This document shows positions 8,383 through 14,862 of a stretch of 15,013 bases of DNA, piece by piece. Position numbers and translations under genes: made by a program. The DNA lies in contig JAOZOL010000037.1 in the NCBI GenBank assembly GCA_029933295.1, forward strand, positions 1-15,013, read 5' to 3'. Numbering within the stretch: the first letter of the stretch is position 1; each line of letters begins with the position of its first letter. Origin of the DNA: Desulfobacterales bacterium (lineage in GTDB: Bacteria; Desulfobacterota; Desulfobacteria; Desulfobacterales; Desulfosalsimonadaceae). Under the pieces are notes generated by a model. It saw only the letters and a list, made by a program, of their open reading frames with translations, searched no databases and was not told the origin of the DNA.

Positions 8383-8875
8383 GTATCAGCCGAAATTGGG
8401 GCATCTCAACAATCCAATGCAGTCGATGACACTTTTTCCAGAATTGCTGGAAGAAGGCTACAAGCTCCGGCTGAAGGTGACCGGCGTCAGCATGGCACCT
8501 TTTATTAAGTCCGGCAGTTATGTAACACTTTTTAAAATTCCGGTTTCAAAATTACGGATAGGAGATATTATTTTTTGCCAATGTGATGACGGATCATTTA
8601 AACTGCATCGGCTGATCAGGATGAAAAATGACCTGCTGCTTACCAAAGGCGATGCCCTGCGCGCTTTTGACCCGCTGGTTGATAAAAGTGGTTACAAAGG
8701 AAAAGTGGTCCACATTGAGAATTTTCACTTTTGTGGCATGGCTTTTCAGAATATGAATAACGGTTCTATTCGCTTGCTCAATTTTTTGATTGCAAAATAC
8801 CAGCAGATAAAAACATATCCCATATTCACGTTAATCGGTTTAAGGTCAAAACCTGTAAAATCACTCTCCTCGTAA
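8366..8875 (+). CDS. S24/S26 (SipW-type) signal-peptidase-like protein without an evident N-terminal anchor
   Basis: From the ATG at 8366, which overlaps the kinase end by 17 bases, the protein has 169 residues. It shows the S26 signature: VTGVSMAPFIKSGSYV with the nucleophile Ser42, LRIGDIIFCQ, then KLHRLI (His81) and LLTKGDAL (Asp96). A His in place of the usual Lys general base resembles the archaeal/SipW/ER-type signal peptidases. Unlike those, it has no hydrophobic N-terminal segment. Only the C-terminal stretch near LLNFLIAKYQQIKTYPIFTLIG is mildly hydrophobic. An upstream TTG frame from 8339 is open but less likely. As the last gene of the cluster it is a candidate leader peptidase for the 58-aa peptide. 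Family is fairly sure, role is inferred. Confidence 0.8.
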   Translation: MNSPSEYQPKLGHLNNPMQSMTLFPELLEEGYKLRLKVTGVSMAPFIKSGSYVTLFKIPVSKLRIGDIIFCQCDDGSFKLHRLIRMKNDLLLTKGDALRAFDPLVDKSGYKGKVVHIENFHFCGMAFQNMNNGSIRLLNFLIAKYQQIKTYPIFTLIGLRSKPVKSLSS

Positions 8876-9032
8876 CAGTCTGCTATCTATCTCCTGATAA
8901 TTTTCATCCTGTTTTTTTAGTGAACCTTTAGTAATGATTCCATACGACAATTTGGAATGCATGCGTCATTTTGTCATTTCTTATTTAATTATCTGTTTTT
9001 AAATAATAATAAAAAATAATAAAGAAGAGTCT

Positions 9033-9047
9033 ATGACAGATTGTCAT
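9033..9047. promoter_or_regulatory. Palindrome ATGACA-GAT-TGTCAT, candidate enhancer-binding-protein site
   Basis: A perfect 6-bp inverted repeat with a 3-base spacer lies about 125 bases upstream of the -24 element, the usual distance for a sigma-54 activator site. Its right half with flanking bases, TTGTCATTT, also occurs as a direct repeat at 8971-8979. The symmetry is seen directly. Function and cognate regulator are inferred. Confidence 0.4.
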
Positions 9048-9108
9048 TTATCTCTTGTTATGTCGTCGTGGTGGCAAGAGGGTTCTGATAATTTTTTTTA
9101 TCTTTTTT

Positions 9109-9121
9109 TATCAATAATTTC
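9109..9121 (+). promoter_or_regulatory. Possible IHF site between activator site and promoter
   Basis: TATCAATAATTTC matches the IHF consensus WATCAANNNNTTR at all but the last position. It lies between the palindrome at 9033 and the -24 element at 9171, where a DNA bend is expected in sigma-54 promoters. An AT-rich background makes chance matches likely. Confidence 0.25.
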
Positions 9122-9169
9122 AGTTGGTAATAATATTTTTAAATTGTTGCCACTTTTTTTATGCAAATG

Positions 9170-9184
9170 TGGCAGATGTATTGC
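9170..9184 (+). promoter_or_regulatory. Sigma-54 (-24/-12) promoter
   Basis: TGGCAGATGTATTGC carries the invariant GG (9171-9172) and GC (9183-9184) ten bases apart, in a near-consensus TGGCA-N6-TTGC context. Transcription would start near 9196, giving a leader of about 65 bases before the PKD gene. An inverted repeat, TGCCAC (9148-9153) and GTGGCA (9169-9174), overlaps the -24 box and could be a repressor or activator contact. Confidence 0.75.
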
Positions 9185-9259
9185 AATTCATGTGTAGTAA
9201 AGACAAGAAAAAAAAATTGTTTTTAATTTACTGCAAAGCATAAAAGGGGAGGTAGCATC

Positions 9260-10219
9260 ATGAATAAAAGAATATTAACAAATAAAATCTGGTTGGGTGT
9301 CCTTGCCATTTTTATGATTTTTTCTTTTAGTGTAGCCGGTTCTGCGGATGCAAAATTAAGAGGATCAATAGATGGAACCGTTGAAGCCATTGCCAGGGCG
9401 TCAGCATATACCGGGGCGGCACCGTTGCAGGTTCAGTTTAATGCGGGTAGTTCCATTGTTACGGAAGGAAGTATTAAGACCTGTAAATGGGAATTTGCCA
9501 GGGGACAGATTCAGGAAGGCATGATCGTCAATCATACGTTTGATGATCCGGGGCATTATGTTGTTAATCTATGGGTTGAAAATTCGTTGGGTGTTTTCGA
9601 TCGGGATACTGTATATATTGAAGTCCTTCCGAGAATGATCCATGTGGATGATATGAGCATATCCCTTGTCTCAGAAAAAGACAATTCATTAAAAGCCCGG
9701 GTGGTTGTTACAATAACAGATGCCAACGGAGTACCGGTGCCGGATGTGATGGTCCGCGGCAAATGGGGTGGTCTGGTTCGGGGATATGCAGTGGGTTTAA
9801 CGAATGTGAATGGAAAGGCTGTTTTAGTATCGAACAGTACGGATAAAGAAGGAATCATTCGCTTTAAAGTGAAAAATGTGGGAGTCGCCGGATACCTATT
9901 TATCCCGGGGGATAATAGTGTTAAAATCAGCACCGACGAGCAGAGCAACCTGGCTCCGGAAGTCAGATTCGCTTTAAACAAGCTATGCGGCCCGGCCCCG
10001 TTTGATGTTATTTTTTGCGGTAGTGAATGCTATGATCCGGACGGTGAAATCGTTGATTTTCACTGGGATTTCGGAGATGGATCTCAGGGCCGCGGCTGTA
10101 CATGCGAACATGTTTATTATGAAATCGGGATTTACAATGCCAGATTAACCATTACAGACGACCATGGCCAGAAATCTTCAGGAGAGATAATGATAACCGT
10201 AACCGGTGCTCCTGATTAA
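9260..10219 (+). CDS. Secreted protein with two PKD-like domains
   Basis: The ATG at 9260 has a strong ribosome site (AGGGGAGG just upstream). The 319-residue product starts with a classical signal peptide: MNKR, a hydrophobic core to about residue 27, and likely cleavage after SADA (31). PKD-like domain 1 (about 43-124) has HTFDDPGHYVVNLWVENS. A middle Ig-like region (about 130-225) reads VTITDANGVPVPDV and LTNVNGKAVL, like bacterial Ig/Cna-B folds. PKD domain 2 (about 231-315) has the family core FHWDFGDGS (267-275) and IYNARLTITDDHGQ. Cys at 243, 253, 257, 280 and 282 in the second PKD domain could form disulfides. There is no C-terminal anchor. A sigma-54 promoter and its own terminator make it a single-gene unit. 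It is an extracellular binding or matrix protein of unknown ligand. Confidence 0.88.
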   Translation: MNKRILTNKIWLGVLAIFMIFSFSVAGSADAKLRGSIDGTVEAIARASAYTGAAPLQVQFNAGSSIVTEGSIKTCKWEFARGQIQEGMIVNHTFDDPGHYVVNLWVENSLGVFDRDTVYIEVLPRMIHVDDMSISLVSEKDNSLKARVVVTITDANGVPVPDVMVRGKWGGLVRGYAVGLTNVNGKAVLVSNSTDKEGIIRFKVKNVGVAGYLFIPGDNSVKISTDEQSNLAPEVRFALNKLCGPAPFDVIFCGSECYDPDGEIVDFHWDFGDGSQGRGCTCEHVYYEIGIYNARLTITDDHGQKSSGEIMITVTGAPD

Positions 10220-10259
10220 TATTACCGGGGCCCATTATGTTGTCCCCCTATACATGCAC

Positions 10260-10298
10260 AAAAAAGGCGGGATGCTGATTCAGCATCCCGCCTTTTTT
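10260..10298 (+). terminator. Strong intrinsic terminator after the PKD gene
   Basis: GGCGGGATGCTGA (10266-10278) pairs perfectly with TCAGCATCCCGCC (10280-10292) around a single T. In practice this gives an 11-12 bp stem with a small loop. It is followed by six T and preceded by six A, so it can work in both directions. Confidence 0.95.
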
Positions 10299-10314
10299 GT
10301 AAAAAGCAAAAAGA

Positions 10315-10337
10315 GGGACGGTCATGCATAAATGCGT
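10315..10337 (+). repeat. Left terminal inverted repeat of the RAYT element
   Basis: This 23-base repeat begins GGGACGGTCA and ends AAATGCGT. It is the exact reverse complement of 11381-11403. It contains the small palindrome GCATAAATGC, as expected for a REP-like hairpin recognised by Y1 transposases. Flanking bases (an A-rich AGCAAAAA stretch) also partly match outside the right end. Confidence 0.9.
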
Positions 10338-10370
10338 TGCGATGTTGTTTTAAATTTGTTATTATTCAAT

Positions 10371-11375
10371 ATGCCAAGACAAGCACGAATAGACGCCCCA
10401 GGATCGCTGCATCATATTATCAGCAGGGGGATTGAGCGCAGAAGGATATTTCAAGATGATGTCGACCGGGATGATTTTGTGGCGCGTCTGAACAAGGTCA
10501 TGGATGATACAAAGACTTCCTGTTATGCTTGGGCCTTAATGCCGAATCATTTTCATTTGCTTTTAAGAACCGGTAACGTACCAATTTCAACCGTGATGCG
10601 ACGATTGTTAACCGGATATGCCGTCAGATTCAATCGCAGGCATGATCGTTGTGGCCATTTGTTTCAAAACCGATACAAGTCGATTCTTTGCCAGGAAAAT
10701 TCATACCTAAAAGAACTCGTACGATATATTCATTTAAATCCCTTGCGGGCAGGCATTGTTGAAAATCTTGATTCGCTATGTGACTATTGTTACAGTGGGC
10801 ACAGCCGGTTGATGGGGAATATAGTTGATGGTTGGCAGGATACCGATACGATTTTGAGATTATATGGTGTCAAAGACAGAAGTGCACGGAAAGAATACTA
10901 CAAATTTGTTGAAAAAGGAATATCCCAGGGACGTCTATCTGAACTTACCGGCGGTGGGTTGGTTCGCAGTGAAGGCGGGTGGCAGGAATTGAAATCAAAG
11001 CGCCGTATGCGTATGCATTTAAAAGGTGATGAGCGGATTTTAGGTGATAGTGATTATGTTGAATCAGTTTTGAAGAAAGCTGAAGAGAATTTAGCGCGAA
11101 AATACAGGTTAAGGAGTAAAGGTTTGGATTTCAAGTTTGTACTGAAAAGGGTATCAGATATATACAAGATTCCGATTCACATAATCCAGCAGCCTGGCCG
11201 AGACCGTGAACGTGTTATTGCGCGAAGTGTTGCGGCTTACTGGGCTGTAAGAGAACTGGGGATACCAGGGACAAAGGTCGGACTTCAACTTGGGCTTAGT
11301 CAATCTGCGGTCAGCCGTGCGGTAAAACGTGGGGAACAATTGGTTGTTAATGCAGCGTTTCGGTTTGAAGAATGA
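10371..11375 (+). CDS. REP-associated tyrosine transposase (RAYT), Y1 HUH family
   Basis: From the ATG at 10371 the protein has 334 residues and starts MPRQARIDAPGSLHHIISRG, the family's typical opening. An upstream ATG at 10332 lies inside the terminal repeat and is less likely. The HUH metal site is MPNHFHLLL (His60, His62). The nucleophile should be one of the Tyr in SYLKELVRYIHLNP (Tyr112 or Tyr119). The C-terminal extension (about 250-325) resembles the DnaA C-terminal DNA-binding fold, with RSVAAYWAVRELGIPGTKVG and GLSQSAVSRAVKR. Such enzymes cut and join single-stranded DNA at REP-like hairpins. The frame is intact and flanked closely by perfect inverted repeats, so it may be active. 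No ribosome site is evident. Confidence 0.93.
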   Translation: MPRQARIDAPGSLHHIISRGIERRRIFQDDVDRDDFVARLNKVMDDTKTSCYAWALMPNHFHLLLRTGNVPISTVMRRLLTGYAVRFNRRHDRCGHLFQNRYKSILCQENSYLKELVRYIHLNPLRAGIVENLDSLCDYCYSGHSRLMGNIVDGWQDTDTILRLYGVKDRSARKEYYKFVEKGISQGRLSELTGGGLVRSEGGWQELKSKRRMRMHLKGDERILGDSDYVESVLKKAEENLARKYRLRSKGLDFKFVLKRVSDIYKIPIHIIQQPGRDRERVIARSVAAYWAVRELGIPGTKVGLQLGLSQSAVSRAVKRGEQLVVNAAFRFEE

Positions 11376-11380
11376 TAGTT

Positions 11381-11403
11381 ACGCATTTATGCATGACCGT
11401 CCC
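11381..11403 (-). repeat. Right terminal inverted repeat of the RAYT element
   Basis: Exact reverse complement of 10315-10337, starting 5 bases after the transposase stop codon. The next bases (CCTTCTTGTTTTTTGCT) are an imperfect mirror of the A-rich sequence outside the left repeat, so similarity extends beyond the 23 bp. Confidence 0.9.
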
Positions 11404-11436
11404 CCTTCTTGTTTTTTGCTATGTTGACATGATGGA

Positions 11437-11473
11437 TATCCTGTATTACTTATCCTGTCTGGACAATAATAAA
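11437..11473. promoter_or_regulatory. Candidate operator before the fur-feoA gene
   Basis: TATCCTGT occurs twice (11437-11444 and 11451-11458), 14 bases apart. The second copy is part of an imperfect palindrome, TTATCCTGTC-TG-GACA followed by an AT-rich ATAATAA. Its place 20-55 bases before the Fur-domain gene suggests autoregulation. It does not match the classical enterobacterial Fur box, and I could not place a confident -35/-10 pair here. Confidence 0.3.
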
Positions 11474-11493
11474 TACGGATTTTTTATAAAGAC

Positions 11494-12174
11494 ATGAGCG
11501 AAATTCATTCATATGAACGGCGGCAGTTCGAAAAGCTCTTCAAACAGGAGAAAATTGACCGGTTTGATGACCGGTTTAAAGTTCTGGAAGCATTTTTGCA
11601 AACCGAACAGCATGTTACTGTTGAGGTGATGGAGGTAACTTTAAAAGATAAAAAACCGCCTTTGTCAAAAGAGTTTATCAAAGAGACCCTTGAGTTGATG
11701 TGCCTGTTCGGGTTTGCCCAGAAACACCGGTTTAAAAACGGCGGTGTTTATTATGAACACCGGCACCTGGGCCAGCACCATGATCATATGATCTGTACGA
11801 AATGCGGAAAAATTATTGAATTTGTAAATGATCAGCTTGAGCAGCTCCAATCCCAGGTGGCATCGGGCTTCGGATTTCATATGCTTCAGCATCGTATGGA
11901 GATTTATGGAATCTGCGGAGATTGTCTTAAATCCCGCGAACAATATATGCCTTTGCTGTCCGCAAAACAGGGAGAACGGGTGATTATAAAAGATTTTATC
12001 GGTGGGAACAAGGCCCGTATGAGGCTTTCAAGTATGGGGCTGAGAATTGGTGATGAACTTGAGGTGGTCACAAATAATGGCCAGGGCCAGATGGTGGTGG
12101 CCGTTGATTTTCAGCGCTATGTGTTCGGCCGGGGGATGTCTCAGAAAATTATTGTCCAGCAGGTGGGAATATAA
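11494..12174 (+). CDS. Fur-family regulator fused to a C-terminal FeoA domain
   Basis: The 226-residue protein has two parts. Residues 1-150 are Fur-like: a winged-helix region (RFDDRFKVLEAFLQTEQHVT to GFAQKHRFKNGG), then the metal-binding HHDHMICTKCGKIIEF (His95, His96, His98, Cys101, Cys104) and a second CGDC pair (Cys141, Cys144). Residues 151-226 are a complete FeoA/SH3-like domain, with MPLLSAKQGERVIIKDFIGG, the signature RLSSMGLRIGDELEVV and a terminal KIIVQQVG strand. Fur represses iron-uptake genes when loaded with Fe(II). FeoA is a small partner of FeoB. DtxR-type regulators carry an SH3 domain of similar fold, so the FeoA part may act as a regulatory module. No strong ribosome site precedes the ATG. 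It leads the feo operon, so local iron sensing is likely. Confidence 0.9.
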   Translation: MSEIHSYERRQFEKLFKQEKIDRFDDRFKVLEAFLQTEQHVTVEVMEVTLKDKKPPLSKEFIKETLELMCLFGFAQKHRFKNGGVYYEHRHLGQHHDHMICTKCGKIIEFVNDQLEQLQSQVASGFGFHMLQHRMEIYGICGDCLKSREQYMPLLSAKQGERVIIKDFIGGNKARMRLSSMGLRIGDELEVVTNNGQGQMVVAVDFQRYVFGRGMSQKIIVQQVGI

Positions 12175-12264
12175 GTTCATTGCATGGTCTAAAGTTAGTG
12201 ACTCAGGTATTATATCAATATATTATAAAAATTGTCCTGCCACGGGCAGTCAGGGGATATATGT

Positions 12265-12489
12265 ATGCAACTAAGTGAAATGCGAGAAGGCCAGCACGGG
12301 AAAATTTTACATATCTATGGGGAATCCAGGCTAAGGCGACGAATACTGGAAATGGGCTTAACCAAGGGCTCTGAAATTTACGTGGAAAAATATGCACCGC
12401 TGAAAGATCCGTTGGAAATTATTATAAGAGGGTGCCATGTGTCGCTTAGGGTAAATGAAGCCGCAGAGATTGATGTCGAGGCACTGTGA
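12265..12489 (+). CDS. feoA: FeoA, Fe(II) transport partner protein
   Basis: This 74-residue protein is a typical stand-alone FeoA with an SH3-like fold: MQLSEMREGQHGKILHIYG, then the signature RRRILEMGLTKGSEIYVE and a terminal LRVNEAAEIDV strand. The ATG at 12265 is favoured by AGGGG at 12252-12256. An in-frame upstream start at 12232 would add eleven residues unlike FeoA. A small hairpin, CTGCC-ACG-GGCAG (12237-12249), lies just before the ribosome site and may affect translation. It sits between the Fur-FeoA fusion and FeoB, so this locus has two FeoA domains. FeoA is thought to assist FeoB at the inner membrane. Confidence 0.92.
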   Translation: MQLSEMREGQHGKILHIYGESRLRRRILEMGLTKGSEIYVEKYAPLKDPLEIIIRGCHVSLRVNEAAEIDVEAL

Positions 12490-12622
12490 AAAACTATTGC
12501 GCTTGGCCATACGGCATTAAAATTCGGCTTAAAATGCTCATTTATAAACATAAAATTTGCTATTTCGAGTCAATTTTGCCTTGCTAAATTTTAGCTTTGG
12601 CATGCACTCATAACGTTTTTCA
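12487..12622. repeat. MITE-like AT-rich block with 8-bp inverted ends between feoA and feoB
   Basis: TGAAAAAC (12487-12494, starting at the feoA stop codon) is mirrored exactly by GTTTTTCA (12615-12622). Inside are a second inverted pair, TAAAATTT (12551-12558) and AAATTTTA (12586-12593), and a short GCATT/AATGC pair. No coding frame is seen. It could be a small dispersed repeat or a structured leader. The AT-rich base makes short matches less telling. Confidence 0.35.
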
Positions 12623-12652
12623 ATAACCTGCAAAAATAGTTTGGGCAAAGAA

Positions 12653-14815
12653 ATGGAAAAGAGTCAGCTGCGAATCGCCCTTGCGGGTAATCCCAATTCC
12701 GGCAAGACAACCATCTTTAACAACCTTACCGGTACCCGGCAGAAAGTCGGGAACTGGCCCGGTGTTACGGTTGAAAAAAAAGAAGGGGATATCCAGAAAT
12801 TCGGATATGATATTAAAATTATAGATCTCCCCGGTACCTATAGTTTAACCCCCTTTTCCATTGAAGAAATTGTGGCCAGGGATTTTATTTTAGATGAAAA
12901 TCCTGACGTGGTCATTGATATCATAGACGCATCCAATCTTGAACGAAACCTTTATTTGGCCAATCAGTTAAGAGAGCTCGACTGCAAGGTGATCTTTGCC
13001 TTGAACATGGCCGATGTTGCCAAGACACGCGGATATAAAATTGACGCAGACAAACTGTCCGAGCTCTTGGGTGTTCCGGTTGTCTTTACGGTGGGGAATA
13101 AAAACGAGGGCTTGACGGAGCTTTTAAAAACAGCCGTTGATCTTGCCCAGAGCCCTTTAAATATATCGGAAGAAAGAAAAAAAGTCAGGTACAGCAAGGA
13201 CATTGAATCTGCAATTTTGGAACTAAAGGATTTTATTAAAATCCGCATTGATGATTCTTTCCCATACAATCCCCGGTGGACCGCCATTAAATTGTTTGAA
13301 GATGATAAAATCATCAAGGAAAGAATCATTGAGAAATCAGCGCATACAAGCAATGAAATTTTGACAAAAGCCCGAGAGTTGCGCGGGAAGTTGTCAACAT
13401 TTTTCAATGATGATCCGGAAATCGTAATGACTGATGAGCGCTACGGGTTTATCGCCGGTATTATCAAAGAGGTATTAAAAACTTCGCCCCGTCAGCGTAT
13501 CGACATGTCACGGAACATTGATCTGGTTTTGACAAACCGGTTTTTAGGCTTTCCGATTTTTATATTTTTTATCTGGGCCATGTTTCAGGTTACGTTCACC
13601 CTGGGCGCATACCCCATGGAATGGATTGACGCAGGTGTGGTGAATTTGTCATCATTTTTCGCGCATCTCCTTGCAGACGGATTGTTAAAGGACCTTATCA
13701 TAGATGGTATTATCGCCGGGGTCGGGAGTATTATTGTTTTTCTGCCGAATATTTTACTCCTTTTTTTCTGCATCGCGTTGTTTGAAGATACCGGATACAT
13801 GGCCCGGGCAGCGTTTTTAATGGACAAAATTATGCATTTAATCGGGCTGCACGGAAAATCGTTTATTCCCATGCTCATGGGATTTGGGTGTAGTGTCCCG
13901 GCGATAATGGCCACACGGTCTCTGGAAAGTAAAAAAGACCGTATTTTGACGATTTTGATCACCCCGTTTATGTCCTGCTCAGCAAAATTACCGGTATATA
14001 TTGTTTTTGCCGGCACTTTTTTTGCCGCACAGGCCGGTACTGTTATTTTTATCATTTATCTTCTGGGTATTTTTATGGCAATCGTCTCCGGCCGATTGTT
14101 TCGTACCGCTTTGCTAAGGGGCGAAGATGCGCCGTTTGTGATGGAATTGCCGCCGTACAGGGTTCCTATGATTAAAAGTCTTTTGATTCATATGTGGGAC
14201 CGAAGCAAAATGTTTTTGCGAAAAATGGGCGGCATTATCTTAGTCGGTTCCATTGTCGTCTGGGTGCTGTCGAATTTTCCGCAACAGATCCAATATTCAA
14301 GAAATTACGATGAACAGATTAACCAGGTGACCCGATCCTATGCCAAACAGATCGACACCGCCGGCAATGATCGAAGAGAAGAATTGATTAACGCTATTTT
14401 AATCGCAAAGGAAGTGGAACGGGCGGAAAAATCGTATATCGGGAGAATTGGAAAATTTATTGAGCCGGTATTTAAACCCATCGGCATTGACTGGCGGGGG
14501 AGTGTTGCGCTGGTGACCGGTTTTGTGGCAAAAGAAATCGTAGTCAGTACCATGGGGGTGTTATATGCCGCTGACGAAGGTGAGGAGTCTGATGCCCTGA
14601 AAAATGCGCTTTTAAATTCCGGCATGACACCACTTTCGGCCCTGTCCATGATGATTTTTGTCCTGCTTTATCTTCCATGCCTGGCAACCATAGGCGCCAT
14701 CATCCGGGAAACCGGTTCCTTTAAATGGGCTTTGTTTAATATTGCATTTACCACAACAGTGGCATGGGGAATGGCTTTTATTGTTTACCAGGGAGGACGG
14801 TTGCTGGGGTTTTGA
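12653..14815 (+). CDS. feoB: FeoB, Fe(II) transporter with G-protein domain
   Basis: The product has 720 residues from ATG 12653. A TTG at 12641 is also in frame, and neither has a clear ribosome site. The N-terminal G domain has G1 GNPNSGKTT, G3 DLPGTYSL and G4 NMAD, with the FeoB-typical GNWPGVTVEKKEG between G1 and G3. A helical region follows, and then the membrane part with the Gate motifs MGFGCSVPAIMATRSLESKKDR and FMSCSAKLPVYIV. Their cysteines are the suggested iron-path residues. The C-terminal half has further membrane helices and ends in GGRLLGF. It lacks the long C-terminal cytoplasmic tail of E. coli FeoB, and no feoC follows. The protein imports Fe(II) across the inner membrane under anaerobic conditions, with feoA and the Fur-FeoA gene upstream. 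Confidence 0.97.
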   Translation: MEKSQLRIALAGNPNSGKTTIFNNLTGTRQKVGNWPGVTVEKKEGDIQKFGYDIKIIDLPGTYSLTPFSIEEIVARDFILDENPDVVIDIIDASNLERNLYLANQLRELDCKVIFALNMADVAKTRGYKIDADKLSELLGVPVVFTVGNKNEGLTELLKTAVDLAQSPLNISEERKKVRYSKDIESAILELKDFIKIRIDDSFPYNPRWTAIKLFEDDKIIKERIIEKSAHTSNEILTKARELRGKLSTFFNDDPEIVMTDERYGFIAGIIKEVLKTSPRQRIDMSRNIDLVLTNRFLGFPIFIFFIWAMFQVTFTLGAYPMEWIDAGVVNLSSFFAHLLADGLLKDLIIDGIIAGVGSIIVFLPNILLLFFCIALFEDTGYMARAAFLMDKIMHLIGLHGKSFIPMLMGFGCSVPAIMATRSLESKKDRILTILITPFMSCSAKLPVYIVFAGTFFAAQAGTVIFIIYLLGIFMAIVSGRLFRTALLRGEDAPFVMELPPYRVPMIKSLLIHMWDRSKMFLRKMGGIILVGSIVVWVLSNFPQQIQYSRNYDEQINQVTRSYAKQIDTAGNDRREELINAILIAKEVERAEKSYIGRIGKFIEPVFKPIGIDWRGSVALVTGFVAKEIVVSTMGVLYAADEGEESDALKNALLNSGMTPLSALSMMIFVLLYLPCLATIGAIIRETGSFKWALFNIAFTTTVAWGMAFIVYQGGRLLGF

Positions 14816-14827
14816 CCCACATTTCCC

Positions 14828-14856
14828 TTGACGAACGGTATAACAAAGGTTATACT
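14828..14856 (+). promoter_or_regulatory. Sigma-70 promoter of the antitoxin gene
   Basis: TTGACG (-35, 14828-14833) and TATACT (-10, 14851-14856) each match the consensus at 5 of 6 positions and are separated by exactly 17 bases. Start of transcription is expected near 14862-14864, at or next to the ATG at 14863. Confidence 0.8.
14838..14855. promoter_or_regulatory. Palindromic operator overlapping the -10 box
   Basis: GTATAAC (14838-14844) and GTTATAC (14849-14855) form a perfect 7-bp inverted repeat around AAAG, covering the spacer and most of the -10. A repressor here would block RNA polymerase. Antitoxins of the ribbon-helix-helix type usually bind such sites in their own promoter. Confidence 0.65.
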
Positions 14857-14862
14857 AAAGAC

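Larger units (their letters stand above)
8876..9259. other. AT-rich intergenic control region, no gene
   Basis: These 384 bases lie between the peptidase and the PKD-protein gene. They have runs of A/T and no credible coding frame: the best is a 22-codon ATG frame from 8934 without a ribosome site. They contain the sigma-54 promoter, a palindrome and a possible IHF site listed separately. No convincing terminator follows the peptidase gene. AACAG at 8874-8878 can pair only weakly, across a long loop, with CTGTT before the T run near 8915. Confidence 0.7.
10315..11403. mobile_element. RAYT gene with perfect 23-bp inverted ends
   Basis: The unit runs from repeat to repeat (1089 bp) and holds only the Y1 transposase. 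It sits directly after the strong terminator at 10260-10298 and just before the Feo operon. I see no clear target-site duplication, as expected for HUH elements. Confidence 0.8.

Noticed and set aside
5850..8875. PQQ biosynthesis or lasso peptide operon
   Set aside because: No PqqA-like Glu/Tyr peptide, PqqB or PqqC is seen, and no lasso cyclase or transglutaminase-like protease is present in the window.
8874..8920. Possible terminator after the S26-like gene
   Set aside because: Only a 5-bp AACAG/CTGTT pairing across a long loop precedes the T run, too weak to call.
8934..9002. 22-codon ATG frame in the AT-rich intergenic region, considered as a second precursor peptide
   Set aside because: No ribosome site, hydrophobic and AT-driven composition, no leader motif, and it lies before the sigma-54 promoter.
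9260..10219. PEP-CTERM or other sorting signal on the PKD protein
   Set aside because: The C-terminus ends in VTGAPD with no hydrophobic helix or basic tail.
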